Shown one piece after another: positions 24,509-33,041 of a stretch of 64,000 nt of DNA (the first letter of the stretch is position 1; every line of letters starts with the position of its first letter). A program made the position numbers and the translations under genes. A model generated the notes under the pieces. That model saw nothing but the letters and a program-made list of their open reading frames with translations. It had not been told where the DNA came from and did no database searches. The stretch spans positions 186,001 to 250,000 of the forward strand of contig JAJYYE010000004.1 in NCBI GenBank assembly GCA_021801265.1, given 5' to 3'. This DNA is from Pseudomonadota bacterium (GTDB lineage: Bacteria > Pseudomonadota > Gammaproteobacteria > Halothiobacillales > Halothiobacillaceae).

Positions 24509-26770
24509 TTAGTCGTCCCGCACGCAATCCACGAAGTAGGCCTTGCCCTGCTCGGTTTCTTCAGCCACCAAGCCATGTACATCGGTTTCAAAACCGGGGA
24601 GCTGCTTGTTGAAATCGCGGGCGAATTTGAGGTAATCCACAATGATTTTATTGAAGCGCTCACCGGGAATAAGCAAGGGAATACCCGGCGGATAGGGCGT
24701 GACCAGTGAGGCAGTAATGCGGCCTTCGAGTTGGTCGATCGGCACACGGTCGATCTGTTTGCGTGCCATTTTGGCCCAGGCATCTGCCGGGCGCATAGCG
24801 GGTTCCATGCTGGAGAGGTACATTTCGGTCGTCAGACGCGCCACATCATTTTGTTTATATAAGTTATGCAGTTGCTGGCACAAATCACGCAAACCCATCC
24901 GCTCATAGCGGGGATGTTTTGCCACAAAATCTGGCAAAATGCGCCATAAGGGTTGATTTTTGGTGTACTCGTCCTTGAACTGTTGCAGTGCAGTTAACAG
25001 CGTGTTCCAACGGCCTTTGGTAATCCCGATGGTGAACATAATAAAAAAGCTGTACAGGCCGGTTTTTTCGACTACAACACCATGTTCAGCCAAGTATTTA
25101 GTCACCACCGATGCCGGGATACCGGTTTCATCGAAGTCACCATTTAAATTTAGGCCGGGCGTAATCAAGGTTGCCTTGATGGGATCAAGCATGTTGAAGC
25201 GATCGGTCATGTACTCAAAACCATGCCAACTGTCATCGGCACAGATCATCCAGTCTTCCCGCGAGCCAATGCCCTCTTCAGCAAGGTGTTCCGGCCCCCA
25301 AACCTTGAACCACCAGTCGTCACCGTACTCGGCATCCACTTTGCGCATGGCTCGGCGGAAATCGAGGGCCTCCAGGATGGATTCTTCAACCAGCGCCGTG
25401 CCGCCTGGGGGTTCCATCATGGCGGCGGCGACATCGCACGAGGCGATAATGGCGTATTGCGGCGAGGTGGACGAGTGCATTAAATACGCTTCATTGAATA
25501 CATCCCGGTCGAAGAGATGCTGCTCACTATCCTGCACAAGCACTTGCGAGGCTTGGGATAAGCCTGCCAGCATTTTATGGGTGGATTGGGTCGAAAAAAT
25601 CACCGATTTTTTGCAGCGCGGGCGCTCAGCACCAATGGCATGGTAATCGCCATAAAAATCATGGAACGCGGCGTGCGGCAACCACGCTTCATCAAAATGC
25701 AGGTTTTCGACGTAGCCATCCAGCTCGTTTTTGATTTCCTCGACGTTATAAATAATGCCGTCGTAGGTTGATTGGGTAATAGTAAGAATACGCGGCGTCT
25801 TATCTTCAGCAAGCGAAGCAAACGGATGTGCGGCAATTTTTGCGCGAATCATTTCCACGCCAAATTCGCTTTGCGGAATCGGGCCAATAATGCCGTAATG
25901 ATTCCGTGTCGGCATCATGAATACGGGGATGGCACCCGTCAAAATAATCGCGTGCAGAATCGATTTATGGCAATTGCGATCAACCACCACAATGTCGCCG
26001 GGTGCAACATTTGAATTCCAGACCATACGGTTACTGGTCGAGGTGCCGTTGGTGACGAAAAACAAGTGATCCGCATTGAAAATTCGCGCGGCATTACGCT
26101 CAGAGGCAGCCACAGGGCCGGTGTGATCGAGCAACTGGCCCAATTCATCTACCGCATTGCAGACATCGGCCCGCAGCAAGTTTTCACCAAAAAACTGGTG
26201 AAACATTTGCCCCACCGGACTTTTCAAAAACGCGACACCGCCGGAATGTCCGGGGCAATGCCATGAATAGGAACCATCGGCAGCGTAGCCCGTGAGTGCG
26301 CGGAAAAACGGCGGTGCGACCGAATTCAAATAAGCCCGCGCTTCACGCAGTACGTGGCGTGCGACAAACTCCGGCGTATCCTCAAACATGTGAATAAAGC
26401 CATGCAGTTCTTTGAGCACTTCGTTGGGCAAATGACGGCTGGTACGGGTTTCGCCATATAAAAAAATCGGAATATCGGCGTTACGGAACCGAATCTCCCG
26501 GATAAATTTGCGTAATTGCGCAATGACTGGCAGCTCTTGAGTGACGTCATGATCAAGCGTGCTGAATTCCTCGTCATCAATCGACACAATAAAGGCACAC
26601 ACCCGGCTTTGCTGTTGCGCGAATGAGGATAAATCCACGTAACTCGTCACACCGAGCACCTCCTCCCCTTCGGCACGGATCGCATCGGCCAGCGCACGCA
26701 CGCCAAGGCCAGAGGCATTTTCTGAACGAAAATCTTCATCAATGATGACGACGGGGAAACGAAATAACAT
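24509..26770 (-). CDS. Arginine/lysine/ornithine decarboxylase (AdiA-like)
   Basis: A 753-residue fold-type I PLP decarboxylase with all three family domains. A receiver-like wing domain (residues 1-130) is followed by the PLP core (about 150-450) and a C-terminal domain. PLP-binding features are GTSTSNRMVW, the aspartate in HFDEAW, and the Schiff-base lysine in STHKMLAGLSQAS. Length and sequence are closest to biodegradative arginine decarboxylase. Lysine or ornithine specificity cannot be excluded. Roles are acid resistance or polyamine (agmatine) supply. No cognate antiporter lies beside it. galE is 6 bases downstream. Confidence 0.9.
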   Translation of the reverse strand: MLFRFPVVIIDEDFRSENASGLGVRALADAIRAEGEEVLGVTSYVDLSSFAQQQSRVCAFIVSIDDEEFSTLDHDVTQELPVIAQLRKFIREIRFRNADIPIFLYGETRTSRHLPNEVLKELHGFIHMFEDTPEFVARHVLREARAYLNSVAPPFFRALTGYAADGSYSWHCPGHSGGVAFLKSPVGQMFHQFFGENLLRADVCNAVDELGQLLDHTGPVAASERNAARIFNADHLFFVTNGTSTSNRMVWNSNVAPGDIVVVDRNCHKSILHAIILTGAIPVFMMPTRNHYGIIGPIPQSEFGVEMIRAKIAAHPFASLAEDKTPRILTITQSTYDGIIYNVEEIKNELDGYVENLHFDEAWLPHAAFHDFYGDYHAIGAERPRCKKSVIFSTQSTHKMLAGLSQASQVLVQDSEQHLFDRDVFNEAYLMHSSTSPQYAIIASCDVAAAMMEPPGGTALVEESILEALDFRRAMRKVDAEYGDDWWFKVWGPEHLAEEGIGSREDWMICADDSWHGFEYMTDRFNMLDPIKATLITPGLNLNGDFDETGIPASVVTKYLAEHGVVVEKTGLYSFFIMFTIGITKGRWNTLLTALQQFKDEYTKNQPLWRILPDFVAKHPRYERMGLRDLCQQLHNLYKQNDVARLTTEMYLSSMEPAMRPADAWAKMARKQIDRVPIDQLEGRITASLVTPYPPGIPLLIPGERFNKIIVDYLKFARDFNKQLPGFETDVHGLVAEETEQGKAYFVDCVRDD

Positions 26771-26933
26771 AGGAGCGTTCCTGTGCCGAAGTGAACAAAT
26801 AAAACAGTACCTTAAGGGATCTGAGCGGGCGATCCAAACTCAAGGCATGTGCTCGGGAGAGTAAAGTGCGGTTATTCTAACGCAGCCGGCGATGCATTTT
26901 GCGGGTTTCGCATGACGATTTGTTGAATGGATC

Positions 26934-27464
26934 TCATGCCAATGACAGAAGTGACTTAGCCTCGCTGTGATGCAAATCGGTGGGATAGGCAATGGCGATA
27001 ATTTCAGCCTGTAGCCGCTTCGGGTTGCAGTCATCGCTGGGTAAGTGCAACGTGATTTCCGCATCCAGGCATTTCCCCAGCACTGCGCGTGCCAAAGGTG
27101 AATCAATACTAATCAAGCCACTTGAGGGATCAATCTCATCGGGGCCCACCAAGCACACCGTCTGCTCCCGCTCATCGGGATATAAAAGCGTGAGGCGCGC
27201 CCCGAAGTACACTTTATTTTGATCGGTCGGTGGCGCACGCACTACTTTAATATCGGCCAGCCGTTTACTTAAATAGCGAATTCGACGGTCGATTTCCCGC
27301 AGCCGTTTTTTGCCGTATATATATTCGGCATTCTCGGAACGATCCCCCAAGGCGGCCGCGTCGGCCACAGCCTGGACGACCGCGCGTCGCTCAACCCGCC
27401 ATAAATAATCCAATTCAGCATTAAGTCGACCAAAGCCCCGCGCTGAAATGACGGGTGTACTCAT
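26934..27464 (-). CDS. greB: Transcription elongation factor GreB
   Basis: A 176-residue transcript-cleavage factor. The coiled-coil tip carries the two acidic catalytic residues in LGDRSENAEYIYGKKRLREI, the GreB rather than GreA pattern. The C-terminal FKBP-like domain (ARLTLLYPDEREQTVCLVGP ... ISIDSPLARAVLGK) is complete. It ends with about 15 residues beyond the usual end. It rescues backtracked RNA polymerase. The gene begins 3 bases after the DHH phosphoesterase gene, suggesting an operon. Confidence 0.93.
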   Translation of the reverse strand: MSTPVISARGFGRLNAELDYLWRVERRAVVQAVADAAALGDRSENAEYIYGKKRLREIDRRIRYLSKRLADIKVVRAPPTDQNKVYFGARLTLLYPDEREQTVCLVGPDEIDPSSGLISIDSPLARAVLGKCLDAEITLHLPSDDCNPKRLQAEIIAIAYPTDLHHSEAKSLLSLA

Positions 27465-27467
27465 GAT

Positions 27468-28631
27468 TTACTTGGGCTTATCATTTTTTTGCGCGCCTTT
27501 GCGGGCCGGCTGAATCGTAATCATGCTGCCCAACTTCGCCGTGGCAATGGGGGGCGCGGGGTTGATGGTTTGCCTGATGCAGCTCACCGCATGGTCGAGA
27601 TCACGCAAACGGTTGTCCCGCAGTTCCCCCCCTGCGGCACCCGGATGCCCACCGCCTCGAAAATATTTAGCCGAAATCGCGCCCGCATCCACGCCCGGAT
27701 TCGCGCGCAGTGAGAGTTTGCCATTGCCACGCACACTAATCGCCATATCCATGATTTTACGGGATTCCATCATGTCCATGATGACACCGCGCCAGACATC
27801 ATGCGGCCAATTGTAGAAAATGCCGGTTTTTACACCATCAATCTCCACCATCGGCACGGTGGTTTCGTCCAGCACAGAGGCGGCCAGCAGATGGAATTTA
27901 TCGTTGAGCGGCAGTTCAGGATTATTTAAATCGGCGGCTTCAATTTGCCCTTCGAGAAAATTTTTACGCAGATCGTACAAACTGCGTTCGATGACTTCCA
28001 AATTTTCGCCCCGCTCGTGCGCTTGGAAAAATTGTTCGATCAAGTGGAAACGGTAACTGCGTTTAAGGTCAGCCAACGGCGGTGCAAGGTGATCATCCTG
28101 CATCACCAAACCCAGCAAATACAAAGCCTTGCGAAATAGGGGTTCATCTTTTAGCCAACGATCGCCCATATCGACAAAATCAGCCCGCAACGCATATTGC
28201 GTCCGTTGCGCCTCAGGCATTAAATCGGCCACCGATTCAAACGCGAGCTTGGTCGCGCAGCGCTCAGTATCAAGGTAATACCAATCAAACTTCGCCGCAC
28301 AATCGGCACCCGTGGCGTGGTGATCGAGCAATTGGAGGGTGGTGGGCACTTTGAGTTTTTTAATGCGCTTGTCGATTTGTTCAGCTTGATCCAGTGTGAG
28401 ATTTAAATCGGTCATCAATAGGGAAGCAGGCTCGCCGCGCTCAATAATCTGCTCAACGATCCGGTCAATCGCCAAGGGAATATCGCGGTAATCTGAATTA
28501 AAACAATAGGTTTTAATTCCAGCCGCTTTAAGCATGAATTGCGCGCCGTAGCCATCCAAATCGGTATGCGATAAGTGATAAGTCCAACCGGCGGGATGGT
28601 TTTCAGGCTGAATTAATTTTGGAGTTGTCAT
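27468..28631 (-). CDS. DHH-family phosphoesterase
   Basis: A 387-residue protein of the RecJ/NrnA/PPX1 superfamily. Motif I is SHTDLDGYGAQF, motif II MTDLNLTL, and the DHH signature LLDHHATGADC. The DHHA1 domain near residue 335 has the substrate motif GGGHPGAAGGEL. Metal-dependent hydrolysis of short nucleic acids, pAp or cyclic dinucleotides is possible. Its length is close to NrnA-like proteins, not RecJ. Cyclic dinucleotide products such as pGpG could connect it with the GGDEF enzyme nearby, which is only a suggestion. Confidence 0.85.
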   Translation of the reverse strand: MTTPKLIQPENHPAGWTYHLSHTDLDGYGAQFMLKAAGIKTYCFNSDYRDIPLAIDRIVEQIIERGEPASLLMTDLNLTLDQAEQIDKRIKKLKVPTTLQLLDHHATGADCAAKFDWYYLDTERCATKLAFESVADLMPEAQRTQYALRADFVDMGDRWLKDEPLFRKALYLLGLVMQDDHLAPPLADLKRSYRFHLIEQFFQAHERGENLEVIERSLYDLRKNFLEGQIEAADLNNPELPLNDKFHLLAASVLDETTVPMVEIDGVKTGIFYNWPHDVWRGVIMDMMESRKIMDMAISVRGNGKLSLRANPGVDAGAISAKYFRGGGHPGAAGGELRDNRLRDLDHAVSCIRQTINPAPPIATAKLGSMITIQPARKGAQKNDKPK

Positions 28632-28712
28632 AAGTGCTCAATCGTCATGCTTAAAAACAGGGCGGCTAGTGTAACAGCCCGCTGCCTTGGGGGCGCCCCT
28701 CTGATGAGTTGT

Positions 28713-30086
28713 TCATCCCCGACGCCAAGTAGTTTTGCCTGCGGTGTCTTCCAGCACTATGCCCGCCGCGTGCAGTGCATCGCGTATCCGGTCCGAGGCG
28801 GCAAAATCTTTGTTCTGACGGGCGCTCACGCGTTCGGCAATTTTTTGCTCAATCGCCGCATCGCTTAAATCCGTATCGCCTGCCAAGGCCACCGGGGACC
28901 AACGCAGGAAACTTTCGGGATCGTTCTGTCCCAGATTCAATACCTGCCCCATTGCATGGATGGTCGCGGCATGACGCGTGTCCTTGCTGCGGTTGAGCGC
29001 ACTGATTTGGTCAAATACAATGGCCAGCGCTTCGGGGGTATTGAAGTCATCATCCATCACGGTATTGAAGCGCTCCAGCACTTCTGGCAAGACGGGCGCA
29101 TTGATTGTTTGTTCTTTGATCGCGGTATACCAGCGGCTCAAAGTCGCTCGGGCGGCATCCAAATTTTGATCGGAGTAATTTAAGGGGCTGCGGTAATGGC
29201 TCATCAACACAAACAAGCGGATGACCTCCGGATGATAGCGAGCCATGACCTCAGCCACAGTGAAAAAATTGCTCAATGATTTGGACATTTTTTCTTCATT
29301 AATGCGCACAAATCCGTTATGCATCCAATAATTCACATAATGATGTCCGGTCGCGCATTCGCTTTGGGCAATTTCGTTTTCATGATGCGGGAACTGCAAA
29401 TCCTGCCCGCCGCCGTGAATATCAAACGTGTGCCCGAGTGCCTGGGTAGACATGGCCGAACATTCGATATGCCAACCGGGGCGACCGGAACCGAATGGGG
29501 CGGCCCAACTCGGATCGCCGGGCTTTTCGGCTTTCCAGAGCACGAAATCGAGCGGGTCGGTTTTGGCCTCATCAATGTCCACCCGAGCACCGGCACGTAA
29601 ATCTTCCGTGTTGCGGTTGGAAAGCGCGCCGTACCGCTCAAAGGTGGATACATCAAAATACACATCGCCATTGGCTGCCCGATAGGCATGACCGCGTTGA
29701 AGCAGGGTTTCGATCATGGCGACCATGCCCCCCACCGCTTCAGTCGCTCGGGGCTCAGTGGTGGGGGGCAGACAGCCTAATGCCGCCGCATCGTCATGCA
29801 TGGCCTCAATAAACCGTTCGGTGAGGCTTTGAATACTCTCGCGATTTTGCGCGGCACGGGTAATGATTTTGTCGTCAATATCGGTGATATTGCGGACATA
29901 ATTCACCTCAAATCCGCGTGAACACAAATAACGGACCACCATATCAAACACGACCATCACCCGCGCATGACCAATATGGCAGCGGTCATACACGGTCATG
30001 CCACACACATACAAGCCCACTTTATTGGGCTTTATCGGAATAAATTCGCGTTTGGCTCGCGCGTGGGTGTCATAAATAACAAGCAT
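28713..30086 (-). CDS. cysS: Cysteinyl-tRNA synthetase
   Basis: A 457-residue class I synthetase. The zinc-binding Cys is in LYVCGMTVYD, the HIGH motif is HIGHARVMVVFD, and KMSKSLSNF is the KMSKS loop. The anticodon-binding helical C-terminus is complete. The ATG at 30086 (MLVIYDTHARAK) matches the family start; an in-frame TTG five codons earlier is unlikely. It ends 82 bases before the DHH gene and is divergent from the cyclophilin gene. Confidence 0.96.
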   Translation of the reverse strand: MLVIYDTHARAKREFIPIKPNKVGLYVCGMTVYDRCHIGHARVMVVFDMVVRYLCSRGFEVNYVRNITDIDDKIITRAAQNRESIQSLTERFIEAMHDDAAALGCLPPTTEPRATEAVGGMVAMIETLLQRGHAYRAANGDVYFDVSTFERYGALSNRNTEDLRAGARVDIDEAKTDPLDFVLWKAEKPGDPSWAAPFGSGRPGWHIECSAMSTQALGHTFDIHGGGQDLQFPHHENEIAQSECATGHHYVNYWMHNGFVRINEEKMSKSLSNFFTVAEVMARYHPEVIRLFVLMSHYRSPLNYSDQNLDAARATLSRWYTAIKEQTINAPVLPEVLERFNTVMDDDFNTPEALAIVFDQISALNRSKDTRHAATIHAMGQVLNLGQNDPESFLRWSPVALAGDTDLSDAAIEQKIAERVSARQNKDFAASDRIRDALHAAGIVLEDTAGKTTWRRG

Positions 30087-30269
30087 GGTGGGGTTTTCCA
30101 ATTAATCAGGCCATAGGTTGCGTGTATGATTGCGAGTTTGGTGCGTAATCTCAACCCGAAATTGCATTCCGATGATTTTCGATTCAGCATATTCAGCGGC
30201 TAAGGCGCTGAATTACGCGCATAACCACTTTACCCATACCGACTAACCGATTGAATCAAGAGACTTAAC

Positions 30270-30785
30270 ATGAGCAACACCCTGCCCCGCGTTTCCATTA
30301 CCACCCGCCTTGGCACCATTATTCTGGAACTTAATGCGGAAAAAGCCCCCGCCAGCGTCGCCAACTTCTTGGCTTATGTCGATAACGGTCATTATGTTGG
30401 CACCCTGTTTCACCGAGTCATTCCCGGCTTTATGGCACAAGGCGGTGGCATGACGGTGGATATGGAATCGAAAAAAACCCTGCCGCCCATTCGCAATGAG
30501 GCGGATAACGGCCTGAAAAATACCCGGGGCACGGTCGCGATGGCGCGCACAGGTGATCCCCATTCAGCCACCAGCCAATTCTTTATCAATTTAAAAGATA
30601 ACGGCTTTCTCGATTACACCGCCAGCAATCCCCAAGGTTATGGCTATGCGGTATTTGGACAGGTGATTGATGGCATGGCGGTAGTGGATGCCATGGCCAC
30701 CTTACCCACGGGTCGGCGCATGGGGCACAGCGATGTACCCGCCGAAGATGTGGTGATTACTGCGGCGGAACGACTCGCCGACTAA
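30270..30785 (+). CDS. ppiB: Peptidyl-prolyl cis-trans isomerase, cyclophilin type
   Basis: A 171-residue cytoplasmic cyclophilin with no signal peptide. The catalytic Arg and PPIase signature are in [36 protein letters not shown] completes the active site. It catalyses proline isomerisation during folding. lpxH follows 50 bases downstream on the same strand, so they may be co-transcribed. The pairing cysS/ppiB/lpxH is common in gammaproteobacteria. Confidence 0.95.
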   Translation: MSNTLPRVSITTRLGTIILELNAEKAPASVANFLAYVDNGHYVGTLFHRVIPGFMAQGGGMTVDMESKKTLPPIRNEADNGLKNTRGTVAMARTGDPHSATSQFFINLKDNGFLDYTASNPQGYGYAVFGQVIDGMAVVDAMATLPTGRRMGHSDVPAEDVVITAAERLAD

Positions 30786-30835
30786 CACAGTTAACGCGCT
30801 CAATCAGGCGCATGACCACCTCAAGGAAGTACCGC

Positions 30836-31609
30836 ATGGCTGAAATTTTAATCGTGGCTGATGTCCATCTGGCACCCACCAATGTCGCCGCCTTGGCGCC
30901 ATGGTCCCAACTCATGGCGCGTGCGGCCAAAGCCGATGCCTTGTATATCCTTGGGGATTTATTTGATTACTGGGTGGGTGATGACCAGCCCATTCCGGCA
31001 GAAATGAGTGTGGCGCTGGATCAACTCGCCGCCCTGACCTGCCAAAAATTCTTCCTCAGCGGCAATCGCGATTTTCTCGTCGGCCAAGCCTTGCTGGATC
31101 GAATCGGCGCCCAATCTTTGCCCGATATTTATCAATTACCGTGGAACAATCAGACGCTGGTTTTATGCCACGGTGATACCTTGTGCACCGACGACACGGC
31201 GTATCAGGCAATGCGCCAGCAACTGCGCTCGCCCGTGTTTCGCTGTGATTTTTTAGCCAAACCCTTGGTGGAGCGAATTGCCGTTGCGCAGGGCTTGCGC
31301 GCGCGCAGTCGTACCGAATCGGGCAGCAAACCCGAAGATATTATGGATGTGAATCCCGAGGCGGTGATGGCATTGCTGCAAACAAATCAGGCAAGCATTC
31401 TGATCCACGGGCATACGCATCGCCCCGCTATTCATCGATTGGAATCCAGAATGAATCGGATCGTGACGGGCGATTGGGGGGACCACGGTTGGCTTGTCGC
31501 CGTGACGCCTGAACAGATCACCCTAGAGCGTTTTAACGCGCAATCCACAGAAATTATCGACATCTTGCCCCCTTCAGCCCTGCCACCTCTCCTGAGGCCT
31601 GCCGAATGA
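30836..31609 (+). CDS. lpxH: UDP-2,3-diacylglucosamine diphosphatase
   Basis: A 257-residue calcineurin-like phosphoesterase of lipid A synthesis. It hydrolyses UDP-2,3-diacylglucosamine to lipid X and UMP at the inner membrane. Metal-binding motifs: ADVHLAPT, LGDLFDYWVGD, SGNRDFLVG, CHGDTLCTDD and HGHTHRPA. AAGGAAG precedes the ATG at 30836; an upstream ATG at 30812 is not needed. It overlaps the next gene by 4 bases (ATGA). It confirms a Gram-negative outer membrane. Confidence 0.94.
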   Translation: MAEILIVADVHLAPTNVAALAPWSQLMARAAKADALYILGDLFDYWVGDDQPIPAEMSVALDQLAALTCQKFFLSGNRDFLVGQALLDRIGAQSLPDIYQLPWNNQTLVLCHGDTLCTDDTAYQAMRQQLRSPVFRCDFLAKPLVERIAVAQGLRARSRTESGSKPEDIMDVNPEAVMALLQTNQASILIHGHTHRPAIHRLESRMNRIVTGDWGDHGWLVAVTPEQITLERFNAQSTEIIDILPPSALPPLLRPAE

Positions 31610-32178
31610 CGCTCCCCCTATTCCTGACTTGGCTGCGTATTGCGGCCATTCCCGTGCTGGTGTTGGTGTTTTTATTTGCGCCGTTTGATGCCGCTCGGCC
31701 CTTATCCGCCTGGATTTTTGGCCTGGCTTCTGCCACCGATTTTCTGGATGGCTATTTAGCGCGACGCTGGAATCAACAAACCTCATTTGGTGCATTTCTC
31801 GACCCCGTAGCCGATAAACTGATTGTCGCGGCCGCGTTGATTCTTTTGGTGCATGCCAATGGCGACATCCTCGTCGTGTTGGCGGCCATCGTGATCATTG
31901 GCCGTGAAATTTTTGTTTCGGCCCTACGCGAATGGATGGCCGAAAGCGGTAATCGGGCCGCAGTAGCCGTATCTCAAATCGGCAAACTCAAAACCGTGGC
32001 CCAAATGTTTGCCCTCCTGTTTATGCTTCAATGGTTTCCACTGTGGGGCGTGGTGCCGGTGTACCAAATGGGCTACTGGTTGCTGATGGCTGCGGCCGGG
32101 CTAACCTTACTTTCCGGCGGGTTATACGGTCTTGCCGCTTGGCGCGCCGTGAATGCACGCCGACACAGTGGCGCGTAA
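31606..32178 (+). CDS. pgsA: CDP-alcohol phosphatidyltransferase (phosphatidylglycerophosphate synthase-like)
   Basis: A 190-residue inner-membrane enzyme. The CDP-alcohol phosphotransferase motif D-G-x2-A-R-x8-G-x3-D-x3-D is complete, running from DFLDGYLARR to FLDPVADKL. Family length and the N-terminal LFLTWLRIAAIP support CDP-diacylglycerol-glycerol-3-phosphate phosphatidyltransferase, the first committed step to phosphatidylglycerol. The start overlaps lpxH by 4 bases. The plsC-like gene follows after 11 bases, so three envelope-lipid genes are coupled. Confidence 0.9.
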   Translation: MTLPLFLTWLRIAAIPVLVLVFLFAPFDAARPLSAWIFGLASATDFLDGYLARRWNQQTSFGAFLDPVADKLIVAAALILLVHANGDILVVLAAIVIIGREIFVSALREWMAESGNRAAVAVSQIGKLKTVAQMFALLFMLQWFPLWGVVPVYQMGYWLLMAAAGLTLLSGGLYGLAAWRAVNARRHSGA

Positions 32179-32189
32179 CGCACCGAATT

Positions 32190-32978
32190 ATGTGGTGGAT
32201 CCCCGCCCGAATCATCCGCCTGCAATGGCATCTGGCTCAGGGCATCTGGCTTGTACGGAGTGCGCATCGTCGTACCCCCAAAGTGCAAGCGGAGCGGGTT
32301 CGCTACTGGTTAGCGGCTGTGCTGAACAACCTCAATATTCGTAGCACGATTGAAGGCCAACGCCCTGAAAATACAGGGCATTTGTGGTTAGCGAACCACG
32401 TCAGCTGGCTGGACATTCCCTTGCTGGGTGGACTCATGCCACACACCGTGTTTCTCTCCAAAGAAGAAATCAAACATTGGCCGATTATCGGCGCACTGGC
32501 CTCAGGTGCAGGTACGTTGTTTATGGAACGCGGGGCGGGCAGTGAGGCGGCGCGCATTGCCTTAACCGAGGGACTTAAGCGTAATCAACACGTAGTGATT
32601 TTCCCGGAAGGTACCACCACCGCGGGCTATCATGTCAAACGGTTTCATGCCCGCCTGGTACAACCTGCCCTTGATGCCCGTGCACCAGTACAACCCGTGG
32701 CACTGCGGTATTTTTTAAGCAATGGCCGAGTTGACCGTCGAGCGGCTTACATTGATGATGACAGCATGCTGGGGTCAATGTGGCGTATTCTGCGCGCGAA
32801 AGAGATACGGGTTCGCGTGCAATTTCTTGAACCGATTCCCACGTCTTCATCGACAGCGACGGCATTCAATCGTGACGACATTGCTCGATTAGCCGAACAG
32901 CGAATCCGCGCCGTTTTGCATCACTGGACCCCGTACACAACGGATTCGGACCCTCTTCGGCCCGGTAAGTCGCCCTAA
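32190..32978 (+). CDS. plsC: 1-acyl-sn-glycerol-3-phosphate acyltransferase (PlsC-like)
   Basis: A 262-residue membrane-associated acyltransferase. The catalytic motif NHVSWLD (NHx4D) lies near residue 71, and FPEGTTTAG near 140 is the glycerol-phosphate binding motif. It probably acylates lysophosphatidic acid in phospholipid synthesis; lyso-ornithine lipid acyltransferases look similar. The ATG at 32190 was chosen because the 53 codons upstream in this frame overlap the pgsA-like gene. It is the last gene of the lpxH group; ovoA starts 63 bases later. Confidence 0.88.
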   Translation: MWWIPARIIRLQWHLAQGIWLVRSAHRRTPKVQAERVRYWLAAVLNNLNIRSTIEGQRPENTGHLWLANHVSWLDIPLLGGLMPHTVFLSKEEIKHWPIIGALASGAGTLFMERGAGSEAARIALTEGLKRNQHVVIFPEGTTTAGYHVKRFHARLVQPALDARAPVQPVALRYFLSNGRVDRRAAYIDDDSMLGSMWRILRAKEIRVRVQFLEPIPTSSSTATAFNRDDIARLAEQRIRAVLHHWTPYTTDSDPLRPGKSP

Positions 32979-33041
32979 ACCATGGCAGCACGCCAAGTTC
33001 TGTCTATACTTCATCAAATTGATTGAATGGAGCCCATACGG

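Noticed and set aside
24960-25646. A 228-codon plus-strand frame
   Set aside because: Antisense to the PLP decarboxylase core; Ser/Arg-rich shadow.
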